DNA of 64,000 nucleotides. Origin: Soonwooa buanensis (GTDB lineage: Bacteria; Bacteroidota; Bacteroidia; Flavobacteriales; Weeksellaceae). Each line of letters begins with the position of its first letter. Positions within the stretch are counted from its first letter, which is position 1. The stretch spans positions 310,001 through 374,000 of the forward strand of contig NZ_FUYZ01000003.1 in NCBI RefSeq assembly GCF_900167905.1. Direction: 5' to 3'. Below, piece after piece: positions 9,081-18,435 of this stretch. The translations under genes were made by a program, and so were the position numbers. Below the pieces are notes generated by a model. That model was not told the DNA's origin, made no database searches, and saw nothing but the letters and a program-made list of their open reading frames with translations.

Positions 9081-9374
9081 ATGAAAAATAAAATGCGTTT
9101 TTTATTACCAAGATTAGTCGGAGTTACGATTATCGCTGGTATCGCAACATTAATAATCGGGACGATTTTCAAACTGCTTTTGTTAGGAACTGTCGCAGCA
9201 GGCATCGGAACTTTAGTCGCTCGTAAATTTGCCAAAAGAAGACAGCGCGAGTATATCAATTATTACGATAATTCGCCAATAAGTTTCGAGAGAAATTCTG
9301 AGCAAAACTACGCGGTTCAACCAAATTTTAAAGCTTCAAGATCTGAAAATCTTGCCATTATCCCAATTCAATAA
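9081..9374 (+). CDS. Small membrane protein upstream of Hsp20
   Basis: A 97-residue protein of unknown function starting at an ATG. Residues about 8-46 are hydrophobic, with two possible membrane segments (VGVTIIAGIATLIIGTIF and LLLLGTVAAGIGTLVA). A basic stop-transfer stretch (RKFAKRRQR) and a polar Tyr/Asn-rich tail follow. It is 26 bases upstream of the small heat-shock gene and on the same strand, so it may be co-expressed with it under stress. Nothing in the sequence gives a biochemical role. Confidence 0.7.
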   Translation: MKNKMRFLLPRLVGVTIIAGIATLIIGTIFKLLLLGTVAAGIGTLVARKFAKRRQREYINYYDNSPISFERNSEQNYAVQPNFKASRSENLAIIPIQ

Positions 9375-9400
9375 TTTATCAATATTAAAAATTAAACAAT

Positions 9401-9859
9401 ATGTTTTCAACAAATCAAAATACAAGAAGTAAAAAAGACCATTGCAGAGATAATTTTAACCAAAAATTCGACAGATGTCGCGACAAATTTTTTAGCTCGA
9501 ATCATCCTTTTAAAGAAGCTGTAGCTGAAAAATTGAGTGCGCATAAACCTGTTAATATTTCGGAGAACGAAGATTATTTTGCTTTACAACTTTTCGCAGC
9601 AGGATTGAAAAAAGAAGCTTTTAATGTTTCCATTAAAAACAATGTTTTGAAAATCGCTTACAACGAAACGCAAACTTCGGAACCTCAAAATATCGTTTAT
9701 CAAGAATATTATCCAACAAGCTTCGAGCGTTCTTTTCAATTAACAAGTAAAGTGAAATCCGAAGTTGTTTCAGCATCTTATGAAGATGGAATCTTAACGA
9801 TTATTTTACCAAAAGATCCAGAACATAATTTGCCTGCGCAAAAAATTGACATTCACTAA
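9401..9859 (+). CDS. Hsp20 / alpha-crystallin small heat-shock protein
   Basis: A 152-residue ATP-independent holdase chaperone. The N-terminal arm (about 1-45) is polar and contains three Cys (DHCRDNF, DRCRDKF region). The alpha-crystallin domain spans about 48-140, with NISENEDYFALQLFAAGLKK and the typical FERSFQLTSKV strand. The A/G-x-L-like segment is YEDGILTIILPK, and a short polar tail follows. The protein would protect aggregating cytoplasmic proteins. It follows a small membrane protein gene and ends before a terminator hairpin. Confidence 0.92.
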   Translation: MFSTNQNTRSKKDHCRDNFNQKFDRCRDKFFSSNHPFKEAVAEKLSAHKPVNISENEDYFALQLFAAGLKKEAFNVSIKNNVLKIAYNETQTSEPQNIVYQEYYPTSFERSFQLTSKVKSEVVSASYEDGILTIILPKDPEHNLPAQKIDIH

Positions 9860-9902
9860 GACGTCGATTTCTGTAAAACTAAATTTAAAATTATATATCT
9901 TA

Positions 9903-9930
9903 AACTCCAGCTTTTGTTGGAGTTTTTTGT
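9903..9930 (+). terminator. Terminator after hsp20
   Basis: AACTCCA (9903-9909) pairs with TGGAGTT (9918-9924) across a short loop and is followed by T residues, just downstream of the Hsp20 gene. Confidence 0.8.
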
Positions 9931-9945
9931 TTTGAACTAATTTAA

Positions 9946-9976
9946 AAAACCACCCCGTCTTGGAGTGGTTTTAATT
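9946..9976 (-). terminator. Terminator after the AcnA-type aconitase
   Basis: AAACCACCCC and GGAGTGGTTT (about 9948-9972) form a hairpin with one mismatch. Read on the minus strand it lies just past the stop of the aconitase at 9994 and ends in a T run. It may also act for the plus strand. Confidence 0.75.
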
Positions 9977-9993
9977 TTATATTGAAAGCAAAG

Positions 9994-12264
9994 TTAATTC
10001 GCTTCCATTCTTTTAATTAAATTCAATGCAGAACCTGCTTTGAACCAATCAATTTGTTGGTCGTTGTACGTGTGATTTGCCATAACGATATCTTTAGTTC
10101 CATCGTTGTGAACGAATTCTAAAGTCAATTGTTTTCCTGGCGCAAATTTGTCCAAATCAAGGAAGTTAACAACATCATCTTCTCTTACTTTGTCGTAATC
10201 GGCTTTGTCAGCGAATGTAAGACCCAACATACCTTGTTTTTTAAGGTTGGTTTCGTGGATACGAGCGAAAGATTTTACCAAAACTGCTTTCACGCCAAGA
10301 TGTCTCGGCTCCATTGCAGCGTGCTCTCTTGAAGAACCTTCACCGTAATTTTCGTCACCAATAACAATCGAAGGAACGTGAGCCGCTTTGTATGCTCTTG
10401 CAACTGCAGGAACTTCACCATAAGCGCCAGTTAATTCGTTCTTCACATTATTAGTTTCCATGTTGTAAGCGTTTACTGCTCCAATCAACATATTGTTCGA
10501 AATATTATCCAAGTGACCTCTGTATTTCAACCAAGGTCCAGCCATAGAAATATGGTCGGTTGTACATTTTCCGAAAGCTTTAATTAAAACAAAAGCTCCT
10601 GTAATATTCAATCCGTCCCAAGCTGGGAATTCTTCTAACAATTGAAGTCTATCCGAAGTTGGACTAACAACAACTTGTACATTAGAACCATCTTCAGACG
10701 GCGCTTGATAACCGTTATCGTCCACTGCGAAACCTTTTGCAGGAAGTTCAGAACCTTTTGGCTCGTCTAATTTCACTTGCTCACCAGCTTCGTTCGTTAA
10801 AGTATCTGTAATTGGGTTAAAATCTAATCGACCCGAAATTGCAACCGCCGCAACCATTTCTGGAGAAGCTACGAAAGCGTGTGTGTTCGGGTTTCCATCC
10901 GCTCTTTTCGCAAAGTTTCTGTTGAATGAGTGGATAATTGAGTTTTTCTCCGCTTTTTCAGCGCCTTCTCTGTCCCATTGCCCGATACAAGGTCCACAAG
11001 CGTTGGTGAAGATTCTTGCATTCTCAAATTTTCTAAATGAATCTAAGAAACCATCTCTTTCCGCCGTGAATTTCACTTGTTCAGAACCTGGGTTGATTCC
11101 TAAAATCGCTTTTGGCTTCACACCTTTAGCAACCGCGTCTTCAACGATAGAAGCTGCTCTTGATAAATCCTCGTAAGACGAGTTGGTACAAGAACCGATT
11201 AATGCCCATTCAACTTCCAAAGGCCATCCGTTAGCTTCCGCTTTGGCTCTGAATTCAGCAACTGGAGTCGCTAAATCTGGCGTGAAAGGTCCGTTAAGGT
11301 GTGGAGTCAATTCAGAAAGGTTGATTTCAATAACTTGATCAAAATATTGTTCTGGATTTGCATAAACTTCAGCATCACCAGTTAAGTGCTCAGCTACTTT
11401 ATCAGCAGCGTCAACAACTTCTTGTCTTCCTGTGGCAGCCAAATATCTTCTCATGGAATCATCGTAACCGAAAGTAGAAGTCGTAGCTCCGATTTCCGCT
11501 CCCATGTTACAAATCGTTCCTTTTCCAGTTCCAGAAAGAGATTCTGCACCTTCACCGAAATATTCAACGATACAACCAGTCCCACCTTTTACGGTTAAAA
11601 TACCAGCAACTTTTAGGATAACGTCTTTTGCAGAAGTCCATCCGCTCATTTTACCCGTTAATTTAACACCGATAAGTTTTGGCATTTTCAGTTCCCAAGC
11701 CATTCCAGCCATTACGTCAACAGCATCAGCACCACCAACTCCGATGGCTACCATTCCTAAACCACCTGCATTAACAGTGTGCGAGTCGGTACCAATCATC
11801 ATTCCGCCCGGGAAAGCGTAGTTTTCTAAAACCACTTGGTGAATAATCCCCGCTCCTGGCTTCCAGAAACCGATTCCGTATTTATCACAGACAGAACTTA
11901 AGAAGTTGAAAACCTCCGAGTTCTTATTAATTCCTTCTTGTAAATCTGCTTCAGCACCAACTCTCGCTTGAATCAAGTGATCGGCGTGCGCTGTAGATGG
12001 AACCGCAACTTTCGCTTTTCCAGCTTGCATAAACTGCAATAACGCCATTTGCGCCGTCGCATCCTGCATCGCAACTCTGTCTGGTGCGAAATCTACATAC
12101 GAGTTTCCTCTTTCATAAGCTTGTGTTGCGTTACCTTCCCAAAGGTGTGCATAAAGAATTTTCTCAGCAAGTGTCAAAGGTTTTCCCACAACTTTTCTCG
12201 CAGCAGCGATTCTTTCTGGGTAACGTTCATACACTTTTTTGATCATATCAAGGTCAAAAATCAT
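9994..12264 (-). CDS. Aconitate hydratase, AcnA / mitochondrial type
   Basis: A 756-residue TCA-cycle enzyme converting citrate to isocitrate in the cytoplasm with a [4Fe-4S] cluster. The cluster ligands are visible as Cys359 ([12 protein letters not shown]) and Cys423/Cys426 ([15 protein letters not shown]). Substrate-binding motifs include [15 protein letters not shown] (about 156-170), [15 protein letters not shown] and, in the swivel domain, [20 protein letters not shown]. The length matches mitochondrial-type aconitases rather than the longer E. coli AcnA. It lies downstream of acnB on the same strand, separated by 305 bases with a terminator, so the two are probably transcribed separately. 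Start choice: ATG at 12264. Confidence 0.95.
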   Translation of the reverse strand: MIFDLDMIKKVYERYPERIAAARKVVGKPLTLAEKILYAHLWEGNATQAYERGNSYVDFAPDRVAMQDATAQMALLQFMQAGKAKVAVPSTAHADHLIQARVGAEADLQEGINKNSEVFNFLSSVCDKYGIGFWKPGAGIIHQVVLENYAFPGGMMIGTDSHTVNAGGLGMVAIGVGGADAVDVMAGMAWELKMPKLIGVKLTGKMSGWTSAKDVILKVAGILTVKGGTGCIVEYFGEGAESLSGTGKGTICNMGAEIGATTSTFGYDDSMRRYLAATGRQEVVDAADKVAEHLTGDAEVYANPEQYFDQVIEINLSELTPHLNGPFTPDLATPVAEFRAKAEANGWPLEVEWALIGSCTNSSYEDLSRAASIVEDAVAKGVKPKAILGINPGSEQVKFTAERDGFLDSFRKFENARIFTNACGPCIGQWDREGAEKAEKNSIIHSFNRNFAKRADGNPNTHAFVASPEMVAAVAISGRLDFNPITDTLTNEAGEQVKLDEPKGSELPAKGFAVDDNGYQAPSEDGSNVQVVVSPTSDRLQLLEEFPAWDGLNITGAFVLIKAFGKCTTDHISMAGPWLKYRGHLDNISNNMLIGAVNAYNMETNNVKNELTGAYGEVPAVARAYKAAHVPSIVIGDENYGEGSSREHAAMEPRHLGVKAVLVKSFARIHETNLKKQGMLGLTFADKADYDKVREDDVVNFLDLDKFAPGKQLTLEFVHNDGTKDIVMANHTYNDQQIDWFKAGSALNLIKRMEAN

Positions 12265-12569
12265 ACTTTAATTTTTTAATATTATACTTTGAAATGTTTT
12301 AAAATCGACTTCTAAAATTAGTGATAATTTAGAACTTATTCGGTTTCAGTTTGTTATTAAGATTGATTTTAAATAAGAATCAAAATTGATAATTTGATTT
12401 CTTTATTTTGAATTGAAATTGATTTTAAAAGTGTAAATTAAGATGAGAATTTTATGCCATAAATCCAAAATTTTAGTTGAAAATACCTATCGTAGCAATT
12501 TTTGAAATTTTCATTGATAAAAAAAGACTGCCCAAATCGAGCAGTCTTTTGTATGTATTCAAAGATTTC
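12265..12569. other. Intergenic region between the two aconitase genes
   Basis: This 305-base, very AT-rich spacer lies between two minus-strand genes. Its right end holds the acnB terminator. The remainder presumably contains the promoter of the AcnA-type gene, but no clear -33/-7 pair was picked out on the minus strand. No gene is seen. Confidence 0.5.
12521..12551 (-). terminator. Terminator after acnB
   Basis: AAAGACTGC (12523-12531) and GCAGTCTTT (12541-12549) form a perfect stem with A and T flanks, 19 bases past the acnB stop on the minus strand. Confidence 0.88.
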
Positions 12570-15332
12570 TTAGTGACAAGAAATCGGTGTGAATTTCGTT
12601 AAATTGATACCCTCAACAGCATCTTGGTATTCTTCGATATTCGGAATTCTACCCAAAATAGCCGAAAGAACAACCACTGGAGTAGAAGCCAATAAAGATT
12701 CCCCTTTTTTGCCATCTCTGTCTTCAACCACACGACCTTGGAAAAGACGCGTAGAAGTCGCCATTACGGTGTCTCCTTTTTCCGCTTTTTCTTGGTTACC
12801 CATACAAAGGTTACATCCCGGACGCTCCAGATACATGATGTTTTCGTATTCTGTACGCGCTGCATTTTTCGGTGCATCGTCATTAAATTCGAAGCCAGAA
12901 TATTTTTGAAGCATTTCCCAATCGCCTTCTGCTTTTAATTCGTCGATAATGTTGTAAGTCGGCGCCGCAACCACTAAAGGTGCATTGAATTTAACTTCAC
13001 CTTCTTTTTTCTCAACATTTCTCAACATTTGAGAAACGATTTTAAGGTCATCTTTATGAACCATACAAGAACCTACGAAACCTAAATCTACCGCTTTTGT
13101 CCCTCCGTAATACGTCAAATCACGAATTGTGTCGTGCGTATAACGTTTAGAAACATCGTCGTTGTTTACGTCTGGATCGGCAATCATTGGTTCGTTGATG
13201 ATATCCAAATCAATCACAACTTCAGCATAATATTTTGCATTTGCATCAGGTTGAAGCGCTGGTTTAGAACTAGATTTAATTTCTTCAATACGATGATTTG
13301 CTTTATCGATAAGACCTTGAAGAACTTTATTATGATTATCCATTCCTTTATCAATCATAATCTGAATTCTAGATTTTGCGATTTCTAAAGATTGAATTAA
13401 TGTATCGTCTTGTGAAATACAGATTGACGCTTTCGCTTTCATTTCCGCCGTCCAGTCAGTAAATGTAAAGGCTTGGTCTGCCAACAAAGTACCGATATGA
13501 ACCTCGATAATTCTTCCTTGGAAAACGTTTTCGCCATCAAATTGCTTCAACATTTGCGCTTGAGTTGCATGAACCACATCACGGAAATCCATGTAAGGTT
13601 TCATTTCACCTTTAAAAGTTACTTTCACAGATTCTGGAATTGGCATAGACGCTTCACCAGTCGCTAAAGCCAAAGCCACAGTCCCTGAATCCGCTCCAAA
13701 AGCAACGCCTTTAGACATTCTCGTGTGCGAATCTCCACCGATGATAATTGCCCATTCGTCAATCGTAATGTCATTCAAAACTTTATGAATAACGTCTGTC
13801 ATTGCATGATATTCACCTTTTGGATCTCTTGCTGTAATCACTCCAAAATCATTCATAAATTTCATCAATTTAGGAATGTTGGTTTGCGCTTTTTTGTCCC
13901 AAACCGAAGCCGTGTGACATCCCGATTGGTAAGCGCCATCAACGATTGGCGAAATAACAGTCGCTGCCATAGATTCAAGCTCTTGAGCCGTCATCAAACC
14001 AGTTGTATCTTGAGAACCAACGATGTTTACTTTAACACGAACGTCAGAACCTGCGTGCAATGTTTTTCCTGGAGTCACCCCAACAGCATTTTTGTTGAAA
14101 ATCTTTTCAACAGCTGTTAAACCTTGACCGTCTTTTGAAATTTCTTTTGCTGGAGCAAAAACAGTTGGCGCTTCAACACCTAAAGTTTGAGCTGCGAAAG
14201 TTTGAATTTTCTTTCCGAAAACAATCGCATAAGAACCACCAGCTTTGATGAATTCCATTTTTTGCGGAGTTAAAGAACGAGCGATGTCGATTAATTCTTG
14301 GTCGCCGTTGTATAATTTTTGAGTTTTCGTATTAATTGTTAAAACCGTACCTGTCGCAACAGAATAAACCTCTTCTAAAATTGGTTCATCGTTTTCGTTA
14401 CGAACAACATTTCCGTTTTCGTCTACTTTTTTAGTCCAGTTTTTAAGGTCAATTCCGATACCTCCTGTTACATCAACGGTTGTTAAGAAAATCGGCGAAA
14501 TACCATTCGTTCCACCAACAATCGGTGCAATATTCACGAAAGGTACGTAAGGACTCGCTTGTTTCCCTGTCCAAAGTGCAACGTTGTTAACCCCCGACAT
14601 ACGAGAAGAACCAACGCCCATTGTTCCTTTTTCTGCGATTAGCATCACGCTTGCGTCAGGATGTTGCGCTTGTAACGCACGAATTTGCTCCTGAGCTTCT
14701 GGCGTAATCATACATTTACCGTGCAATTCTCTATCAGAACGCGAGTGCGCTTGGTTCCCTGGCGACAATAAATCTGTAGAAATATCCCCTTCACCAGCGA
14801 TGAATGTTACGATTTTAATTTCTTCTGCAACTTCTGGAAGTTTTGTGAAGAATTCTGCTTTTGCATAGCTTTCAAGTATGTCTTTTGCAATCGCGTTTCC
14901 AGATTTGTAAGCATCTGCTAAACGCGCTGTATCTGCATCATACAAGAAAACCTGAGTTTTAAGAACTTCAGCAGCTTGTTTTGCAATCGCTTCATCATTT
15001 CCTAAAGCCAAATCCAAAAGAACTTCAATAGAAGGCCCACCTTTCATGTGCGACAACAATTCGAAAGCGAAACTTGGTGTAATTTCCGCAACTGCAGTTT
15101 CACCAAGAATGATTTCTTTCAAAAATTTAGCCTTTACACCAGCTGCAGGCGTCGTCCCCGGAAGCGTGTTGTAAATTAAAAACTGAATAGAATCTGCTCT
15201 GTTCGGGTTGTTAGAATCTTTGATTTGTGCGATGATTTCGCTTGTAAGTTCTGCTCCGTCAATTGGTTTTGGATGCAAACCTTGACCTTTTCTTTCTTCA
15301 ATCTCTTGAATATAATCTGTATAAACGCTCAT
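12570..15332 (-). CDS. acnB: Bifunctional aconitate hydratase 2 / 2-methylisocitrate dehydratase
   Basis: A 920-residue AcnB-type aconitase. The N-terminal HEAT-like domain (about 1-160), the swivel domain (about 165-390, with GEGDISTDLLSPGNQAHSRSD and GVGSSRMSGVNN) and the three catalytic domains are in the order characteristic of AcnB. Cluster ligands are Cys756 (GFVGSCMVHKDD) and Cys840/Cys843 (ERPGCNLCMGNQEKA). IIGGDSHTRMSKGVAFGADS is the conserved substrate-binding loop. It acts in the TCA cycle and, in some bacteria, the methylcitrate cycle. Its presence next to a second aconitase suggests division of labour, such as different cluster stability, but this is inference. Confidence 0.96.
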   Translation of the reverse strand: MSVYTDYIQEIEERKGQGLHPKPIDGAELTSEIIAQIKDSNNPNRADSIQFLIYNTLPGTTPAAGVKAKFLKEIILGETAVAEITPSFAFELLSHMKGGPSIEVLLDLALGNDEAIAKQAAEVLKTQVFLYDADTARLADAYKSGNAIAKDILESYAKAEFFTKLPEVAEEIKIVTFIAGEGDISTDLLSPGNQAHSRSDRELHGKCMITPEAQEQIRALQAQHPDASVMLIAEKGTMGVGSSRMSGVNNVALWTGKQASPYVPFVNIAPIVGGTNGISPIFLTTVDVTGGIGIDLKNWTKKVDENGNVVRNENDEPILEEVYSVATGTVLTINTKTQKLYNGDQELIDIARSLTPQKMEFIKAGGSYAIVFGKKIQTFAAQTLGVEAPTVFAPAKEISKDGQGLTAVEKIFNKNAVGVTPGKTLHAGSDVRVKVNIVGSQDTTGLMTAQELESMAATVISPIVDGAYQSGCHTASVWDKKAQTNIPKLMKFMNDFGVITARDPKGEYHAMTDVIHKVLNDITIDEWAIIIGGDSHTRMSKGVAFGADSGTVALALATGEASMPIPESVKVTFKGEMKPYMDFRDVVHATQAQMLKQFDGENVFQGRIIEVHIGTLLADQAFTFTDWTAEMKAKASICISQDDTLIQSLEIAKSRIQIMIDKGMDNHNKVLQGLIDKANHRIEEIKSSSKPALQPDANAKYYAEVVIDLDIINEPMIADPDVNNDDVSKRYTHDTIRDLTYYGGTKAVDLGFVGSCMVHKDDLKIVSQMLRNVEKKEGEVKFNAPLVVAAPTYNIIDELKAEGDWEMLQKYSGFEFNDDAPKNAARTEYENIMYLERPGCNLCMGNQEKAEKGDTVMATSTRLFQGRVVEDRDGKKGESLLASTPVVVLSAILGRIPNIEEYQDAVEGINLTKFTPISCH

Positions 15333-15572
15333 AATATGTAGAAGCTTTTGCTTGTAATTTTATTTAAAACTAAAAGTGAATTCAGTTGATTATTAAATTA
15401 TTCTATAAATTGCAGCCAAAAATACGATTTTTTATACTTTTTATAAATTTAATTCATTCAGTTTTGAAATAAGTACAATTAGTTTTTATCTATATTTTCT
15501 TGTTTCTGTTTGTAATTAGTTGATATTTAATATCTTAGTAATTGGTTTGAGTTTGGAAATTGTAAAAAATAT

Positions 15573-15590
15573 TTAGCGAATATTCGCTAA
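15573..15590. promoter_or_regulatory. Perfect 18-bp palindrome upstream of DUF2752 gene
   Basis: TTAGCGAATATTCGCTAA is a perfect dyad with no spacer. It ends 15 bases before the start codon at 15606. The position and symmetry suggest a dimeric repressor operator, but the regulator is unknown. Confidence 0.55.
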
Positions 15591-15605
15591 TTTATGATTT
15601 AGGGA

Positions 15606-15998
15606 ATGAAAATTAAATGGTTTTTGAGCGTATTGTTAATTGGTGTTTTGTTGGTTTATTTTTTTATAAATCCAGCAAATTCTGATTGGGCGATTAAATG
15701 TCCCTTTAAAGCTATAACTAACTACGATTGTCCTGGTTGTGGCAGTCAGCGGGCTTTCCACGAATTGTTGCACGGGCATTTTAGAAGTGCTTTTGTTTTG
15801 AATCCGCTTTTTGTGGTTGCGGTTCCATTTTTTTTGATTTTTCTTGTTTTTCAGGTTGGTGATTTAAAAACAAAGTATTCGAAATTTTACAATTTGTTGT
15901 TTGGGTTTAAAAGTATTCTTATTTATTTAATTATTGTTTTAATATTTTTTGTTGTCCGAAACACAGGATTTTATACCGTATTTATTAATTCAATTTAG
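15606..15998 (+). CDS. DUF2752 family membrane protein
   Basis: A 130-residue membrane protein. Its family hallmark is CPFKAITNYDCPGCGSQRAF (about residues 30-49), followed by HELLHGHFRSAFVLNPL. Hydrophobic segments lie at about 5-20, 62-80 and 98-118. The function of DUF2752 is unknown, and the conserved Cys cluster hints at metal binding or redox. It stands alone, downstream of a perfect palindrome and upstream of the TPP-riboswitch unit on the same strand. Confidence 0.85.
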   Translation: MKIKWFLSVLLIGVLLVYFFINPANSDWAIKCPFKAITNYDCPGCGSQRAFHELLHGHFRSAFVLNPLFVVAVPFFLIFLVFQVGDLKTKYSKFYNLLFGFKSILIYLIIVLIFFVVRNTGFYTVFINSI

Positions 15999-16064
15999 TT
16001 TTTGAAATCAACTTATTTTTAAAATTTCATTAACAGATCTTCAAAAAATCAAATTTATTTTTCA

Positions 16065-16072
16065 TAAGTTTG
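16065..16072 (+). promoter_or_regulatory. -7 promoter box for the riboswitch transcript
   Basis: TAAGTTTG fits the Bacteroidota TAnnTTTG -7 element and lies immediately before the riboswitch. No clear TTTG -33 element is found 19 bases upstream. Confidence 0.45.
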
Positions 16073-16077
16073 CAACA

Positions 16078-16156
16078 CGGAAAAAGGGGTGCCCTAGAAA
16101 GGCTGAGATTATACCCTAAGAACCTGGGCGGGTAATGCTGCCAAGGGAAAAATAAA
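16078..16156 (+). ncRNA. TPP riboswitch (THI box)
   Basis: The conserved thi-box elements occur in order: GGGGTGCC (16086-16093), GGCTGAGA (16101-16108), ACCC (16113-16116), GAACCTG (16120-16126) and GGGTAATGC (16130-16138), then CCAAGGGA closing the structure. This is a thiamine pyrophosphate aptamer. A weak hairpin (AAACGGC 16154-16160 with GCTGTTT 16164-16170) follows, and the receptor start is 50 bases further. No strong terminator is visible, so control may act on translation. Confidence 0.95.
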
Positions 16157-16206
16157 CGGCTTGGCTGTTTGGTGCATCCTTTTATTCCAACAAATATTGT
16201 GTTAGA

Positions 16207-18321
16207 ATGAAAGGATTTATTTTTTTATCGGCTCTTAGTATCGGAGCTTTCAGTTTTGCTCAATCCAAGCAAGATACAATCAAGGAGATAGAGCAAGTTC
16301 GTGTTTTCAAAAAACTACCAGTTTCTAAAGAAATTATCAATGTTCAGAGAGATCTTGATGCCAAAAATCTTGGACAAGATTTACCCATTTTATTGAAAAA
16401 TCAAACTTCAGTTATATCAACTTCAGATGCTGGTAATGGCGTTGGCTACACAGGTTTTAGGATTCGTGGTGTTGCGGGGACGAGTATTAATGTAATGATG
16501 AATGGTATTCCGTACAACGATTCCGAAAGTCAAGGGACTTTCTTTGTCAATGTTCCGGACTTGACAAGTTCGGCATCACAAATCGTTATTCAGCGTGGTG
16601 TTGGGACATCAACAAACGGAGCTGCAGCTTTTGGAGCGAGTGTTAACATCGTTTCTAAAGATCCCGAAAAAGAATTTTATGTAAAAACCGATGACAGTTA
16701 TGGCTCGTTTAATACTTATAAATATTCTGCCGAAATAGGTTCTGGAAAGTTCTGGAAAGACCGATTGTCATTGATGGGACGTTACACCAAGATCCACTCG
16801 GATGGTTATATCGATCGTGCATTTTCTGATCTTAATTCCTATAGTTTTGCGGCACTATTTGAAGAAGATAAAACTAGAATTCGCTTGATGGCTTTTGGCG
16901 GAAAAGAGAAAACTTATCAAGCATGGAATGGTATTGACAAAGCGATGTATGAGAAGGATAGACGTTATAATTATTCTGGGGCGATTTATGATGCAAGTTG
17001 GGAAAGTATAGTTGGTTTCTACGATAACGAAACAGATAATTACAGACAAAATCATTATCAATTACTTTGGGAACAAACTTTTAATGACCATTGGAATCTC
17101 GAAACGACTTTACATTACACCAAAGGAAAAGGTTATTATGAAAATTACAAACAAGATGCTAAATTTTCAAAATATAACTTACCGAATATTTTAGTTGAAG
17201 GCTCAGAGATTAAGCGCTCAGACTTCATTAGAAAGAAATGGCTAGATAACGATTTCTATGGAGCAGTGTCAACTTTATATGGTAAATATGAAAATGCAGA
17301 CATCAATATTGGCGTTGTTGCTAACCAATATTACGGAAGACATTTCGGGAATGTATCGGGTGTTTTCTTTCCAGAGATTAATGAACATGAGTATTACCGA
17401 AATAGAACGGTGAAGAATGAAATTTCTGGCTTTGTTAAAGGACTTTACAGAATTAGTGACTTTGAGTTGTTCGGAGATTTGCAAATGCGAAATGTGACTT
17501 ATGATGCAAAAAATATTCAACAAGGTGACGGAGAAAGTTTTGATTTAAACAAAAAATGGACGTTCTTTAATCCTAAAGCTGGCGTTAATTATAGGATAAA
17601 CGGCGGCAAGTTATTTTTGTCTTACGCTATCGCAAACCGAGAACCGAATCGTGACGACTTACAAGAAAACCCAAATACTAAAAACGAATTTCTACAAGAT
17701 TGGGAACTTGGTTTAGAAAAACAATTTGGATCAGTGTTATCTTTTTCAGCGAATCTTTATTATATGCAGTACAAAGATCAATTGGTATTGTCGGGCGTTA
17801 TTAATGATGTCGGGAATTTTATCCGTCAAAATGTTGACAAAAGTTACCGCGCTGGTATCGAGTTGGGTGCTTTGGCTAATGTTTCGAAAGACTTCCGAGT
17901 TAATGCAAACTTAAGTTTAAGCAAAAACAAAATTAAAGAAGTTAATGCTTCAAAAGATGATGCTGTTATCATTATTAAAGATGCAGAAACCTCTTTTTCT
18001 CCTTCTGTTATCGGGAATTTGGGATTGCAGTATGATTTTGGTGACGCTTTTACAATTGGTTTAACCAATCAATATGTTGGGAAGCAATATTTGGACAATA
18101 CTCAAAACGAAAACTATCGAATTAAAGATTATTTCTTGACAGATTTTAATGCAAAATTTACATTGCAATTGCCAAGAACAACAGCAGAATTCAAGCTTTT
18201 GGTGAATAATGTTTTTGATCAAAAATATATTAACAATGGTTTTGTGTATGGCGATACGCCTTATTATTACGCACAAGCTGGTGTTAACTTTATGTTTGGC
18301 GTTTCTTTAAAGTTTAAATAA
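16207..18321 (+). CDS. TonB-dependent receptor, probable thiamine uptake
   Basis: A 704-residue outer membrane receptor with a signal peptide (about 1-19, GAFSFAQ) and a plug domain containing GYTGFRIRGVAGTSINVMMN and NGIPYNDSESQG, followed by IQRGVGTSTNGAAAFGASVN. A 22-stranded barrel ends in GVSLKFK. The TPP riboswitch in its leader shows repression when thiamine pyrophosphate is plentiful. The likely cargo is therefore thiamine or a derivative carried through the outer membrane with TonB energy. The substrate is inferred from regulation, not from the receptor itself. No pnuT or thiamine kinase gene is adjacent. Confidence 0.9.
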   Translation: MKGFIFLSALSIGAFSFAQSKQDTIKEIEQVRVFKKLPVSKEIINVQRDLDAKNLGQDLPILLKNQTSVISTSDAGNGVGYTGFRIRGVAGTSINVMMNGIPYNDSESQGTFFVNVPDLTSSASQIVIQRGVGTSTNGAAAFGASVNIVSKDPEKEFYVKTDDSYGSFNTYKYSAEIGSGKFWKDRLSLMGRYTKIHSDGYIDRAFSDLNSYSFAALFEEDKTRIRLMAFGGKEKTYQAWNGIDKAMYEKDRRYNYSGAIYDASWESIVGFYDNETDNYRQNHYQLLWEQTFNDHWNLETTLHYTKGKGYYENYKQDAKFSKYNLPNILVEGSEIKRSDFIRKKWLDNDFYGAVSTLYGKYENADINIGVVANQYYGRHFGNVSGVFFPEINEHEYYRNRTVKNEISGFVKGLYRISDFELFGDLQMRNVTYDAKNIQQGDGESFDLNKKWTFFNPKAGVNYRINGGKLFLSYAIANREPNRDDLQENPNTKNEFLQDWELGLEKQFGSVLSFSANLYYMQYKDQLVLSGVINDVGNFIRQNVDKSYRAGIELGALANVSKDFRVNANLSLSKNKIKEVNASKDDAVIIIKDAETSFSPSVIGNLGLQYDFGDAFTIGLTNQYVGKQYLDNTQNENYRIKDYFLTDFNAKFTLQLPRTTAEFKLLVNNVFDQKYINNGFVYGDTPYYYAQAGVNFMFGVSLKFK

Positions 18322-18346
18322 TTGAACACTAATTAAATATCTCTGC

Positions 18347-18378
18347 AAAAGCATCTCAAAATTTTGGGGTGTTTTTGT
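18347..18378 (+). terminator. Terminator after thiamine receptor
   Basis: GCATCTC-AAAA and TTTT-GGGGTGT (18351-18372) form a GU-containing hairpin followed by TTTTGTTTTT. It lies about 26 bases after the receptor stop. Confidence 0.6.
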
Positions 18379-18398
18379 TTTTATAAATTAATAATTAA

Positions 18399-18429
18399 TT
18401 TGCCATCCTGTTATAAAATTATAAATTTG
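18399..18429 (+). promoter_or_regulatory. Consensus Bacteroidota promoter close to start codon
   Basis: TTTG (18399-18402), 19 bases, then TAAATTTG (18422-18429) match the -33/-7 consensus with ideal spacing. The ATG at 18436 is only six bases after the box, so the mRNA would have almost no leader. Confidence 0.7.
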
Positions 18430-18435
18430 CATATT

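Noticed and set aside
13134-14120. Long open frames on the plus strand inside acnB
   Set aside because: They lie antisense to a well-conserved enzyme, have no recognisable domain and reflect the codon bias of the real gene.
9994-15332. The two aconitase genes as a recent tandem duplication
   Set aside because: Their domain orders, lengths and sequences differ (AcnA type and AcnB), so they are not duplicates of one another.
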